Part shown: positions 48,718 to 62,110 of the stretch, one piece after another
Layout: the number at the start of each line of letters is the position of its first letter
How positions within the stretch are numbered: position 1 is the stretch's first letter
NCBI GenBank assembly: GCA_023055355.1
Contig: JALJCS010000012.1
Span: 11,072,501 to 11,136,500, forward strand
Source: Agelaius tricolor
Taxonomy: Eukaryota > Chordata > Aves > Passeriformes > Icteridae
DNA length: 64,000 nucleotides
Direction of reading: 5' to 3'
Notes under the pieces: generated by a model
What the model was told of the DNA's origin: nothing
Database searches by the model: none
The model's input: the letters and a program-made list of their open reading frames with translations, nothing else
Position numbers and translations under genes: made by a program

Positions 48718-49546
48718 AGTCAGTGGCTGCAGTGTTGAGTGTTGAAATGTGCTTCTCTTGTAGGGTGCACTGGTAAAGAGTAGGGCTGTGTCCCGCTCTT
48801 CTCCTCACTGTCTTCAGCCTCTCTGCCTCTGCTAGGTAGGTTTTACACACACATAGTAGTTTTTATTTTCTGCTGATGGTGTGCAGATGTGCTTATGCTG
48901 TGTGTTGGGTGAAATGACACCCAGCATTACAGGAACCTGATTGGTCCCTGCCAGGAGAGAGAAGTCTTTGCCTTCCTGTTCAGTGTGGCCTCAGAACTTG
49001 TGCAGAATGGCTTGGGACTCAAAGGGGCAGGAGCACAGCCTGTAGGAGGGTAAGAAGTGTTTGAGGCTGCAGGACTTGCTGGGATGCTGATGGAATAGTG
49101 TGTAGAGCAAATGGTGTTCAATGTTCAACTTTTGCATGCTCTGTATACAGAATAGCTCTTGGAACAAACTATCCCCGGACGAACTACAGCACTGGAAAGA
49201 AACTGGTTCATCCAACCTAAAAATAGGATTAAGCACGGATTAATATACATAAAATGTACATGATCAGACTGGATCAGGGCATGGAATGAATTGAAGAAAG
49301 TAGCTGTGACAAAGTTGCTGTACCTTTTATCTTCAAGGACATGGTGTTTGTGCCTCCAACAACAGATAAAAAAAATCCTTTCCTTTGTCTCAGTGGCTTA
49401 AAGTTTGTATCTAATTTCTGGGTTTGCTTTGTTTGTATTGCAGGTACTGCTTTTTGTGATGATGCTTCCTGCTGCAGTAGAGAACCCTTTTGTATCTAGT
49501 ATTTCCTGCCGGAGCGAGCTCTGCTCATTGTCGTGGTAACTTGATT

Positions 49547-49551
<5 letters not shown>
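48718..49551. other. Non-coding spacer
   Basis: No gene recognised. Just before the T tract, 49509-49535 has several CpGs (gccggagcgagc, gtcgtgg), locally unusual in this CpG-poor DNA. Confidence 0.5.

Positions 49552-49592
<41 letters not shown>
49552..49592. repeat. Pure T41 homopolymer
   Basis: Forty-one uninterrupted T residues, by far the longest homopolymer in the window. It could be the poly(A) tail of a minus-strand retrocopy whose body would lie to the right, or an expanded slippage tract. The sequence immediately right (aatacctctttaggttacc) shows no recognisable mRNA 3' end or AATAAA on the minus strand. CR1 does not make poly(A) tails. Confidence 0.9.
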
Positions 49593-49596
<4 letters not shown>

Positions 49597-49764
49597 CCTC
49601 TTTAGGTTACCAGGACACATTTGCTGTAATCCTGGGATTATATCTTTGATTGGTTTTTTTCTTCTTGTCCAATTAATTAACATCCTTGTAATGGCATGAG
49701 TTGAGGGCTGTTTCCCTGTACCTGCTTACGTGCCTGTATTATGTACAGGGCAGCAGTGGCTGCT
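49593..49764. other. Spacer between T41 and CR1
   Basis: AT-rich, with no recognised feature. Part of it may be degenerate 5' continuation of the CR1 that follows. Confidence 0.4.
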
Positions 49765-50260
49765 GGCTGGAAGGAGACATCAGGAAGGTTTCTGAGGGTG
49801 TAGATGAGCACCAGGTTGACCACGAGCCAGCAATGTGTTATTATGGTAACAAAACAGCCTGCTGTATTAGGAAGAGCATTTCCACAGTTAAGAGGTGATC
49901 CTTGTCCTTCCATGCAGCAGTGCTGAGACACATCTGGAAATTTGGGTTCAGTTCTAGGTTTTCCAGTCTAAGAGACACAGACCTACAAAAGCAAGCCACA
50001 TGAAGGACCATGAGGGTGAGTGAGGGCTTGGTTCATCTCTCAAACATGGAAAGGCTGAGAGAACTAAGCCTTGTTTAGTCTGGAGAAGAGAAGCTTTGTG
50101 AGGAGTGTCTTATCAATGTGTATAACGAGGGCCCAAAAGCAATGGGGCCAAACTCTTATTAGGGATATCTGAAGAAAGGACAAAAAAGCAATGGGCTGAA
50201 ACTGAAATACAAGAAATCCCATTTAAGCATAAAAACCTTCCTGGACCTCTTTGTGCAAAG
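49765..50260 (+). mobile_element. CR1 LINE fragment, plus strand, including the 3' end of the RT ORF
   Basis: The longest CR1 piece in the window. At 49801-49845 the sequence 'tagatgagcaccaggttgac' and 'cacgagccagcaatgtg' corresponds to the C-terminal end of CR1 ORF2; one frame still reads VDHEPAMCYYG, like the VDHELAMCP end of avian CR1 proteins. It continues with 'tattaggaagagcatttcc', 'gagacacatctggaaatttg', 'ggttcagttctaggttttcc', 'ggaaaggctgagagaacta', 'ttagtctggagaagagaag', 'cttatcaatgtgtataac', 'caatggggccaaactctt', 'gcaatgggctgaaactgaa' and 'tacaagaaatcccatttaag'. The terminal 3' blocks found in other copies are missing after about 50260, so this copy has lost its 3' end. There is no intact ORF. 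Confidence 0.93.
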
Positions 50261-53200
50261 AAGACCACTTAAAAGTCCCAGGTTTTTGACAAACTTTACA
50301 GAAAAAGTTAATTTTTGATACTGAGATCCAAAGGAGAGTTTTCAAATATCAGAGCTGACTGAATACAACTTAACAGCTTTTTTATACAAATTAGTATTTG
50401 TTACGGAGTGCAGGCACACAACAGTAAATCTCTTCTGAAGGAATCTGGCAGTGGAGAGTGCAAAGCAAGAAGATATTTAGGTTGTCTTTTTCTTGCTTAT
50501 GTTATTTGACAAGTACCCTGGAAAGGAGTGGTCAGATTCTGTTCACAGTAACTCTGTAAGTGGAGGAGAAGAGCTTCCCCTGAAGTCCTCTGCCCAGCTG
50601 AGAACAGAACTTGCCTCTCTGTCTCCAGTCTAAGGAGTTTGCCTTCTGGTTCCATTCCTGCCTTCACATGGCTATCTCTGTCATAGAAAATACACTGCAG
50701 TTAGGCTTGCTATGTCTAATTGTGCCTGCTTGCTAAAATAGCTCAGCAAGAACATGGGACTCACTGTACTCTGCCTGTGCATATTTACTTAGGGGTTGGA
50801 AGGTGATAGAGCTTTAATCCTTTCACTAAAACAGGAAAGTGAAGGCTTCACACTCATTTAGTACCTCCTTAGGCAGAGTCCACCCTTCAAAATATTTAGT
50901 ACTTTTAAATCTTTAAGGAATAGAATGTCTGTGGTTGCATAGTGTTCCTGGTAATTCTGGGATATTCCATACAAGGTACAGGCCAAGGATTTCAATTTGC
51001 ACCTGAAACTTCCCTCGCACCACAGATAGGTTTTCAAATTTTTTTAGTATGAACTTGCCTGAAAAATTGTCTCTGCTACTAGTTCTAACTTTTGCATAAA
51101 TTTCCATAGGTGGTGCAGAAGATTAAAGTTCTGCTTAGTTGTTCATTTTTGTGCATCTCTCTCCTGACAAACAAAGCTGGAGTAATGAGAACCATAGAGC
51201 AGAGTTTGGTCAATTAGATGCTCTTTTCCATAAATAAAAAGGTGAAAAGCACAGAGAGCTGGAACTGTTCAATGGACTGAACACACAGTGGAGTGATGTA
51301 AATGACTAAGCACGGGAAGGTTAAGCTTTCTAAGCACTCCTGAAGATCAATTTGCCAGGCACCTGCTGTTTGCTTTCTATTTTATGGATCTAGGTCAGGA
51401 AGAAACTAATGGACATCTCACATGCTTGACATTTATTATTTTTTAGTCATTTTTTGTTCCTTTTATTGATGGCTTTTACACACTGATCATGTTGAAAGCT
51501 GCCCTGAAGATATTTGCATTTGAATCAAAGTCTGGCTATTCAGGGAGAAAGCCAGGTCACATATAAGTCAAGATGTCCCCTCCCAATGAGACAGCTCCCT
51601 CTCTGAAATAAGCCAATATCCCATTCACTTGACACATTAAAATGACAGATAAAATGCCTGAGGCACAGTCTTATTATGTGAGTTCAACTGAGTGAAGACA
51701 TAAACGACTTTCCTTTATACCTACATTTGCCCCCAGGATGCTTTGATTTTCTTAAGCTGTGAAGGTAGAAATGATGATATTTACGTATCATTAGTTCAGA
51801 GGTAAAGGTGAGAACTCCAGGAAAGGTCCTCAGGCACAGTGTTAGAGTGTCAGTGTCACTGCCTAACTGGTGCTTTTCAGAACTTTACAGATTGGTTGAA
51901 CATGCACAGGAGACAAGCAAACAGAGAGGGGGGAGAAATGGTCTGGAAATAGACCTACACGAGTGCAACATTCTAGATGCCATTACAGGGCAAAAATTGA
52001 TGGGAAATTGGAATATCAGCTAGATCTTGAGGATCACACAATCTCCTTGCTTATGCCAGGAATCTGTGTTGTGGCACTTCTCTGCTACAAGCATGAGGTA
52101 GATAGAGGCCCTAATTGGTGATGTGCCAGTGCCTGTAGAGAATCTGTCTCTTGATGAGAGCTCTTGACTTCCCTTCAAAGCATTGGCAAAAGCTGACATT
52201 TTTAAACTTACATAAGTAGACAATTAGATCTTTTATATTTAGCTCATTCTCAAGGAGTACCTCTGGGATGTAGCAATGCCATTTCTTCTTATCTCCACTA
52301 GAGTATGTTAGCCCTTATTTGGTATGGATGAAACAATTTTCCCAACATTTAGCAGACTGAAGACTGAAGAAAAATATTTTAAAATTCCCCCTGAAAATCC
52401 ATAAAGAAACAAATTCAGCACACCTAAACCAGGCCTTTTTTCATATTTTTACTGTGTTGATAAGAGAAGTGCCATGAGATACTTTATCAATCTCTTAACT
52501 TTTAATAGTGTAAGCTAGAGTGTTTAGGTAGGTAAATTTGTTGGGTTTAAGGGTATTCATGTGGTTGATGAATGGAATTGCTCTGTGAGCGTTGCTACAT
52601 CTGAATGTGGAATTAAAGGGCATTGTGTCCAGGCTGGTTTCTGAACAGGAGTTTTACAACTCTGCTCTGAAGTAATCTCAGCTGGGGCCAGATGAATGTA
52701 AAGCTTCCCGACTGATCTCTGTCCTGCAGGCACTATTTCAGTTCTGGCAGGACAGTGTACTTCACAGGGAGTCTATACTAGCATTCTTTCTGCTTTTATT
52801 TTAATGTCAGGGGTAAAAAAAATCAATGCATCAGGAGCTCTTTGAAGCAATTTTGATGTTTTGAAAGGATTATATTCCTTTTCTGTGTCAAGGATATTAA
52901 CATTTCCAATTATGCTTTCTGTCAGTGGGGACAAAGAAACACTTTTTACCTAAGAATTTCTGCTTGCTGTTGCAGAAGAGACTTGTATGTTGTTCCCTGC
53001 CATGGGGATTCTTTTTTCCGTGTCATTTCTGCCAGAACTGAGTAGAAGTCAAGCTAGAAGTAGATTTCAATCTGCATCAGCTCCATTTTGGGTGCACAGC
53101 TATCTCATTGTTAACCCTTCTACTTCTCAGAATAGCCAATAATAATATTATACTGTTTAATAAAACAGCCATGGATTTTAAACGACGAAGATCTAGGTTT

Positions 53201-53740
53201 CTGATATGTAATAGATAATTGTTGTAATAATTAACTGATACAGATGTGTGCCATATGTTATCAAGTAATCCTAGTTAACAGTACTTGTTTTACACAGTTC
53301 TGACTCATGAAACGTTGATAAATAATTAAAGATCAATCTTGACTACATGAGCACATGATAATGAATTTGTATTTTTGATTTGGACAGCCTATATCATGGC
53401 AATTGCATAATGCTAGCAAAGGGCATAATCAGAATTAAATACCTTTAGGCAACAATAGGAGCTCTGCCATGAGCTTTGTATAAATTGCTCTTCAAGGGAA
53501 AATGTGACCTTTGTGGAAAACAAGCTGTTTGTTCATTTATAGTCAAACAAAAGCACAGAGGAAGGGAGTTGAACAGGTTTACAGAAAATGAAGAGTGAAG
53601 ATAAAAATAGCTTAGTTGAAAAGACACTTTCCAAATCTAAAAAGAGTGATGGTTGAGGAATAAGGGTGATTTAAAAATATATGAATTCTTCTGGAGTGCC
53701 TTGGCTTGCATATGTTTACTCCCAGCTTGAAGGTGGCACC
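50261..53740. other. Non-coding spacer
   Basis: About 3.5 kb without a recognised gene, RNA or repeat. An ATTTGCAT octamer is at 51512-51519. Frames are short and featureless. Confidence 0.55.
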
Positions 53741-53861
53741 TTCTTCAGGCAGAAACAGAAGTCGCGTTTATTGCCGTCCTGTGCGCAGATGGCTGCATGT
53801 CCTGGGCTGGCTTTGGACCTGTCAAAAGGGATAAGGGGCATTTCATTTGAAAAAGTACACC
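53741..53861 (+). other. Exon-like interval, unrecognised
   Basis: It is bounded by a weak acceptor (ggcaccttcttcag) and a good donor (CAG|GTGAGA at 53862). It has a local rise in CpG (gtcgcg, gccg, gcgc) unlike its AT-rich neighbours. One frame is open throughout (…KQKSRLLPSCAQMAACPG…) and continues open on both sides; another stops before the donor. No family is recognised and no partner exon is seen, so this is a weak candidate for a lncRNA or short exon only. Confidence 0.15.
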
Positions 53862-56449
53862 AGGTGAGATACCATTGTGGTTTCTTATGGCCTATCTCAT
53901 GATTTAAGTTTTATAGCAAGGCAGTATTTTAGCTGTCATATAACTATTATTGACCATATTTGAGATTTTATGTAGCACATACCTATGTGCTGCTTTAACA
54001 AAGGTAGTGCTTTAAAGATTTACAGAGGGGGTAGATAATAATAAAGAATATGATAAAGAGATATAACAAGAATATAGAGATTAATATAACAAGAATAAAA
54101 GATGATAACAAGACAGAAGTTATGTGTTCTGTCTGGACAGTGTGTCAAAGCATGCCACGTAAACCTTTGGTAAAAGCAGGCACTGGAGCTCCTTTGCCTG
54201 TATGGCAGAGGGCAAGCAGTTTGCAGAGATTAATTGCAGAGGCAGGTAGCTGGTTATGGCTTCTTGCTTCATATTTGAGTAGATTCAAGCAGCTCCTGGG
54301 AATTACTTTAGCAGCCTGAAGCTCCCTGGCTGCTTCTGAAAAGTGAGATTTTATGAACCCTTGAGAGGAAGAATGGAATGAAAACCATTCTGATCCTTCC
54401 CTGGGTTACTCCTGGAAGGGCCTAGTCATTTCTCAAGGCATCAAATCTTTTGCATAGATTATGATCCAGTTTTCCAGAGCTTTTTCTGACACCATTCTCA
54501 GTCCCCACAAACATGTACCCTCCAGCAGGCCAGCTGGAGCATTTGGTGGAGTCTGCACTGGAGACGTTGCTTTTCAAAAGTGGCTTGGATAGACTCAGGA
54601 TGTTAAAGCTGTGAAGTGCCACACCTGCTGGTGTGCTGTCTTCTGTCCCATGGGTGCTCTGCTGCTGGGCTGGGGCTCATTGCTGTATGGCTGTGGGAAG
54701 GGAAAGCACAGAGTCATAAATGACAGGGCTGTGCTCAGTTCCTTCAGTTTATGGGGAACGACTTGCTGGGAAAGAATTGCCCAGAGAGTTTTAAGGGTAT
54801 TGCCTTTCTGGGCTGAAAGCAAGGCTTTTTCTTTGAATAATATGCAACTGGTAACTCAGTCTTTCAGGAGGCAGTTTAATGAATACTTCTTGTCCACCCA
54901 AGAGGGTACAGCATTGTAGTCAACTCAGGTCTTTCTCTAAGTTGTTACAAGCATTTACTTTCTGCTAAGGAGAAAAAGCCCTGAACAAAAACCAATCAAA
55001 AATCACTGAAAACTGGCAAATTATATGCATTTTATGAGTCTAGAATAATCATATTTTAATAAAATATATATTGTTTCCTACAGTGTGTTATAATACCTCT
55101 TTTTGTTATGGAAGGAAAGCTGCTACAGGAATGCATTCTGAGTAATGATCTTAATATTAGGATAGAAACAGTCGCCATTTTCTTACTCTCGTTTTGAATG
55201 TGTGCTTAAATAAACAAGTTCCTTTTTGTCAGTTAAATCATATTTTATTCTTATTAAGATACTGGTTCTGTGGAGGCCCATGTTCCTGCAGATTCTTTAG
55301 CAGTTGCAACAGTGTTGCCTTCACCACATTAGGAGCACTCCTCCCTGCCTAGCAGGATCAAGTCCTTTACCTTTGAAGACTTCTTTCTCTTTTTTTCTTT
55401 TTATTTTCTTTGAGTTTAAGGGTAGCTTAGAAGTTTAGAAAGGCTTTGGCTGATTCTATACAGGACATTGAGATAAGAGTCTGTGTGAAATCAGAAGGAA
55501 AACAAAAGAGAAATGAAGCCCTGGAAATTGAAGATACCTTCTCTTAAAATCCAATTATCTGCTGGGAAACAAGAAACAAGAGGAGAATAATTGAATGGGA
55601 CAGTACAGAAAGTCTATCTTTGTAGTGCATTGAGCAGGACGTGTTTCAGCTGTCTGGCTGTTACATGAGCATCATTATTTATCTGTTGGCAGCTTGCTTC
55701 TGACATTAACACTAAATTGGTCCCACAGTCTGTTGTCCATCATCTACAATAATTCAAAGATGTAGCATCTCCTACTTGGTCTTTTTTACTTCAAGAGCAC
55801 AACAAACCAAACAACTGTATGCTGTCTAGTAAAATAACTCCCAGAAATTAAATATGTGTTTGCAAAAGCTGTTTAATCATTTAGTTTTTGCCTTAGAACA
55901 AAACACCTCTCAAATGAATTGCTTATAAATGCCAATTTTATTTATGACAGAATGGTCATGGGTGAAAATAAAAGAGCATCTTGGTGCTAGTCTGCCTTTG
56001 TGAAGGGTGTTTTGAGGAAGGAGTTCAGTGAGTCTCAGAGTCCTAGTGCATGGATCACTGTGAGAAAGTGGCAGGAACGTGGTGAAATCACCCAGTGGAG
56101 TGAGCAGCCCTCAGCTTACAGAGCTTCTGCACTAAGTCACAGTCAAGCTTTGGTCTTGTTACCTCTCTAACAGTTGCTTTTTGTGGTTTTTTTTTTTGGT
56201 CTCATCATGTTTGTCAAAGAGCTATCAGGTACATTTGCTATGATTTAGACTGTCAGCAGTGTTTTCATGTATGTTAAATGGTAGCAAAATGGAAACAACA
56301 TGGAAAGATGGAGTAAATGGGTCTCTTTGAAAGCTGTAAGGATCAGGAACAACAAGATTTGGATTTGACAAGGCCAGTCTTTAATAAGATGGATTACAGG
56401 TTTTTCATGCCTGAGATCCAGCACACTGAATACATTAGTGCAGCTGCCA
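53862..56449. other. Non-coding spacer
   Basis: At 54000-54110 the sequence is purine-rich AT repeats (aagaatataga, taacaagaataaaag). Overlapping frames at 54595-54919 on both strands are unrecognised. No gene or repeat is called. Confidence 0.5.
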
Positions 56450-57080
56450 GGGCTCTAGAAGCAGCAGCACAGTCATGTCATGGTGCAGAGGCTGGCTCAT
56501 CAGCCCTGCTGATGGATGCAGATATGCTGAGATAGCTCCATTGTGCTGGTGGGGCTGAGCACAAGCATATTCTCAATGCTCCAGATGGGTCTATTAGCCC
56601 AGTAACAGTGGTTGGAGCCCTGAGACTTGTAAGGCACAAGAGCAGGAGGGACAGAAACATTTATTAACTGATGTGCAGAGCGGTGCCAACCCATGAGGAG
56701 CACTAATAATGCTGCTGAGCCGGAGCTAGGTGGTCTGTTCAGCTGTGGTTGGTGTGCAGTGCAGTGAGCTGGCTGCAGCTGCCCCAGCACAGTCTCACTG
56801 AGCTCTCTGTACCCACCCACAGGCTGTGGCTCCTTGGAGCTGTGCAGGTTTCTGCAGCACGGGGCAGGCACAGAGGGTGGGCAGGATGGTACCATTCCTC
56901 TGGCTTTGAGGATGTGAGAAGGCATTGGAAAATCAGGCCAGATGTCCCTCTAATGTGGTGTCCTGCCTCCTACAGCAGCTACTCCCAGCTGGTCCAGGAG
57001 GCTTGGGAGGAGCAGAACAGGGTCTGTTTGGTGACTCATCCCTGCAAAACTCCATCAACTGAACCTGCAGAGAAGATGCA
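56450..57080. other. GC-richer patch with overlapping chance frames
   Basis: About 630 bases noticeably richer in G and C than the surroundings. A 141-codon ATG-initiated minus-strand frame (56500-56925) and plus-strand frames overlap here. None has a domain, signal peptide or plausible splice context, and low AT content alone makes such frames likely. It could be an old unrecognised repeat or a regulatory segment. Confidence 0.35.
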
Positions 57081-60000
57081 GTGATCTATATTTACTGTAT
57101 CCTAATTTGGGTGGCTTATTCACAAAGACGTGCAGAATTTGAGGCCAGAATTTGATCTGCTATCACTGCCCCAAATCTGCTTAGGGAGCAAAGCAAGGAT
57201 AAACTTCTCTTTTCTTCCCCATTGCCCCAGCTCCTTAGACATTACAGGTGCCTGAGTATTTCAGAAATGAGTTTTCTGTGGTTTGTGAAGTTTACATCAA
57301 AATATACTGCACAAAACTTTATTTTATTGTTGTCGATTCAGAACAGCCACTTGTTTATATAGATACTAAAACGTGACATTTAAATGTGAAACAAAATATC
57401 ACTGCATAGTATGGTTGGCACTGCTAAATTTTTAATAGAATAATACATAAACCTATTGCTGTCATCTTCCTGCTGGCAACTGGAAAATGGAGGAGTGGCA
57501 ATTTTCAAAATTTTCATCAATGTTGTTATTTTCATTGAATTGTTGTGCTTGTTCTGACCTGTGGTCCAGATGCATGTACCTGTCTAATCCAAATGATAAG
57601 GAAGATTTGATACTGACAGGGGTGGGGGGAGAGACGAATATCAAGTGGGTATATTTGCTCAGTAAAAAAAGAACATTAAAGATGAAACATAAAGTAGTTG
57701 ACCAAAAAACTGGTAACAAATCTTCAGTCTGAGAACAGATTTAGGATAAATAGTACATAAATCTTTGCACTACTAGTAATACCATGTTTCTGAAAATATA
57801 TACTGTCAAAGGAAGCACTATGAGCCTTGAATTGATTTGATGACACACAGATTTCCTGTCCCCTTCTCTGTTTAATTTAATGGATTTGACTGTAAAGAAT
57901 AGTTTTGCTTTGAAGAGTGCTTTAAAACAAAATCTAGTGAGCAGCATTTAGTTAATCTGAAGTATCCGGTTCTGAATAAAAGCCATTCATTTCTTAACCA
58001 GATTTAACTTTTTAGAATACATCTTTGGTATACTTGTTAAAACAGACTCTGATGTGCTCAAGGATTAAACAACAGTGTTAAGTATGCATTATAAAGGTCA
58101 TAAAGAAAAGTGCTAAGAGCAGGGTTACAAACCCTCAAACTGCAGGTGATTATCTAAATTTTTGTGGTTGAAGTTTGTCTCTCTTCCTTTTGATCTGATG
58201 ATTTGGAAAGTGAAGAATAATTTTAGTGGCTGACCACAATGAGCACTGCCCAACCCAGCCCTCGGGAGAGCTTTTAGGGAGGTGTAAAATAAGGACCCAC
58301 AGTGGCTCCAAAGCTCCAGAAAAGAAACACTTTCTCTTTTGCAGAATAACCAGTCACTATCAAAGCTGCATTTAAGATTTCAAGTGTTTCTCTCTTTTTT
58401 TCTCTTTTTAAATAAGAAATGGAAGAGCAGAAGAGGGAGAGCCACAGGATATATAGTGGTCTTTTTTTTCTAAGACTATAAATTATCATTTGCTTACATA
58501 AATGCAAATAGTAAATAAGCACTACCTTTCCATGTTTAATAAAACAGTATCTTGTTTTGGCAAACACCCAGTGACACGTTACTGGGCAATGAAATCATGC
58601 TTTTTAAAATCTCTTGGGGGAGTAAGAGTCTGCAAAATATGGCACTCAATCTTTATGCATAATCTCAAATCATCAAAGATAAAATGATTTCATGAAGGAC
58701 AGAAAAACAGTTGGGGTTTGCTGCTGTATTTGCATCTCCATTTGGAATACAAATGATGCTGAAGTGTGTGTTTGCTCAGTTCTTTATGGAGCTGCCAACC
58801 CTGAGCTCCTGTCGGGCCAAGCAGCAGTTGACTCATCTGATCCTGGAGGAAAAATTGCTTAGAGATTCATGTACTTTTAATGCTCAGCCAGGGATTACAT
58901 CTGTGCCAGCTCTTGGCTTACTTATCAAAGGTGGAGATGCTGTGGACACTTTCTTTTGGTAGATTTTCCTGTTAAAGGTGTTTTTTATAAAGATCCTTGT
59001 ATCACATTGACAGAAGGAACAAGACTGCTCGAAATGGAAAACACTGAAGGGGGCATGTTTCTTTTTGGGATGATGTCTACATAATTTGATATTTTTACTG
59101 AAGGGACAGCGTATGTGACTCAGGTGGAAAGAAAGAAAACTAGTTTTAATGATACCAGAAATAATAAGATTTAATAAACTCTAAGATATTATTTTGTAAA
59201 ACCATAGTACAAACTAACGTGGCAATGTTTTTATAGATATGTCATTGCAAACACAGGAACCATCAAGCTGACTTTCATGGAGAGCACAGTTTTAATTTTG
59301 CTCCTTGACAGTCAGATAATTCATTCTAATATGTAAAATGAGGGAAGAACAACTCTCAGGGGTGATTAGAAGATTGGGCTACATTGTAAAAATAGTTGCT
59401 GTAATGTGACCACATGAATATACATCTGTAATTCCACATAGAGGCAAATGGAAATTATGAATTGAGAATTTAAAAAAAGCTGGATTTTAAAAAAACAGTC
59501 TTTAGTAAAGTCTGGAAGTCTGGGCAGGGAAATAGGTGCAGGTAGGAAAATGCCTGGCCACACTGTCTACAAATGTTTAAGCTCAGGCTGAAAAGGAGAG
59601 TGGTGGGAATGGCACACATTTTGATGCTCATAGGGGAGAAAACTCCCTGTGTTAAAATTAGTAGCCTTAACTTGCAAGTTGTTGAGTATAATTGGAAATA
59701 TAAGCAAGGGCAGTGTGGGCTTGGAGCTTTTCCATGCATGCATTTTTGGGCATGTTAAGAAGAAGATTGGGATTTCCCTAATATAGCAAAAATTCTCTGT
59801 GATACAGCTTGATAGCCCACTCTGGAACCACAGCACTGTGGCTAGGGTAGCCAGCTGCATTATTCCATTTGAATTGATTTTCTAACTTGTCTCTACTCCT
59901 AGATATCTTAAAAGAGAAATTGTGATTTTTCTATGGATAAATTTTCTGCTATTCACATAAATTCACAAAATTACTTTTGAACATTTTTGTCAATTCACAT

Positions 60001-62096
60001 TTGGATAATAGCGATTGTAACTTGTATTGCTTGATAGCTCCTAACTGGGACATTTGTGGAAATTGTAAGCAGTAGATAACTGAAAGTGAAAAGTGTGATA
60101 GTAGTAGTTCATTTCTACTTGGAATTGATATGGTGGTGGCATTCCTGCTAAAACACGGGCATTTTTATTGTTCCATTCAGTATCCCTTTTGAAGAAATAC
60201 TATCTTAATGCAATAGCTGCACAAAAGAGGACCTCAAATGTGAAAACAGAGCTGTGTTCTCTTTTGATTCCATGGAGCTTCTCTTCATGTCTGCAGTTGT
60301 GGCATAATTCTGAACCACTTGGCAACGAACCCATTCTCAGAGTCTCCTATTGCTGGTGTTTCTGAGCAGCTGTGTGTTGGCTGCAAAGGACAAGTGTGTA
60401 CACTCCTCTTTACAACCAACACACAGTTTTGCTTAAGCAATGAGGCATTTGTCTGCTTAGTATTTGAACACTGCTGGCAGCTTAAGGAATTCTGTGTGCT
60501 CCTGTGCATCTGCTGGGAGGGATGTGTAATGCCCCACGAGTGCTGATGTTGCCTCACAGTAACAGATTTCTCATAGTGGTACGAAGGACAAAGTTCTTAG
60601 CTTCACTTTTCATCTTTTTTTTCCCTTTAAATCTTACAGTAGAATAGCTCTAAAGTCCATTTGGTGGGATTTTACATTGCAGCTGAATTTCCTAACATTT
60701 TTGCCATTCTTGTGTTTCCTTCATGGGCATCAATTACATTTCATCCTGTTCTGTTGGGTTGCTTTTCCCCTGCAAATACTTGAAGACTGAAGATTGAGTT
60801 TGTTTCTCTGTCAGAATTCCATGATTAATCTGTTTTGATTTGATTTATTATTCTGTTTTAATTTGGAGATATGGACAAAAGGTTTTACTGTACCTTGTTA
60901 GATAAAAAGTCTCTTATGGTGGTAACAGTTTTTATGCTACATGTGTGGCAGATAGGATGAGGACTCTTCATGCTTAATGGGAGAACTAAAATTCAGCTTC
61001 TTCAGAGTATTTGAAAGCTATTTCAGTATTTGTGGTTTCTCCTAACTGTGTGAACTAATAAAAATGAACAGTTGAGTTTGTTGATGTCCATTCCAGGACA
61101 AAGGGGTTCCATATATGATGAATCTGTGCAGTTACTGTCACCTAATGAATTCAAATGTGCAGTATTCACAGAGAATTTCAAGCATCACCAGCTCTAATTG
61201 CCTTCTTAATCTTATTAATTATCTCCTTTTCTAACTTTTGTTTAGAGTCAGCATAAAAATATTCTTCCTGCTGAAATAACTTCATAGGCAAAGTTCAAGT
61301 GAGCAATTAGTGATTGCATCTGGTTTTGAGTTATTTTCCCAGCTTGTGGTAGCTCAGTTAATAACCTTTTAAAATTCTCATGTATATCCCCAGGCAGCTG
61401 TAGGTCTGTTTCCCAAATCTACTGCAATGTTTGAAGTGCTTGTCTTTCTGGGACCATCTGCTTCTCTTCTCCAAAGACCATAAAATCCTTGGCAACCCCT
61501 TGAATGAACCTCCTAACATGCAGAAGTAGATGGAACACATAAATAGAAAAACCATGGCAAGATTTTAATTCTGATATTAAAGCTGGGTTGCATTCAATGA
61601 CCATTACAAGAATAGATTTTATGCCTGAAAGCACCTTAGTGAACCATTATGTGTATCTGCAGTGCACATATAATTCCATTCCAGGAATACCAGCAAACTT
61701 CTTAAAATAGGCATTTCGTTATTCAGTATCCATCATAATCCTGATTTTTTCACTCACCAAAGATACATAGACTCTACATGTTTCTTAAATTATTCCATGG
61801 ACAAATCATTCAAAATAATTCTCTTTCTTCCAGCATCCCTCTGCTAGCTCTTGGATGTAAATCCTTGTTGCACGCCACTTGCCTAAATGCTGAGGTTTTC
61901 CCTAGATGTTGGTTTCTTACTTATGATGGTATTATCCATCATAGCATTCTGATTATATAATTTTAAAGTTGAAAATATGCTAAATCAAAACAATATTTGA
62001 ACATACAAACATAAACTTATGCAATAGAAACCCAGGTTTTGGTTAAAGGAAATTAGGTACCTATTTAAGCCTTTGAAAATAGTGTTATTTTTGCAA
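57081..62096. other. Long AT-rich spacer
   Basis: Five kilobases without a recognised exon, RNA gene or transposon. An ATTTGCAT octamer is at 58728-58735, next to CATTTGGAATACAAATG (6-base arms). Frames are below 100 codons and featureless. Confidence 0.55.
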
Positions 62097-62110
62097 ACAC
62101 ACACACACAG
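62097..62110. repeat. Short CA microsatellite
   Basis: About seven CA units. Ordinary simple repeat. Confidence 0.8.

Noticed and set aside
56500..56925. 141-codon minus-strand ATG frame
   Set aside because: It lies in a GC-rich patch where frames are open on both strands, and it has no domain, conserved motif or convincing promoter. Kept only as part of the patch description.
51512..58735. ATTTGCAT octamers at 51512 and 58728 as enhancer elements
   Set aside because: An 8-mer is expected a few times in 64 kb of AT-rich DNA, and no clustering with other sites was seen.
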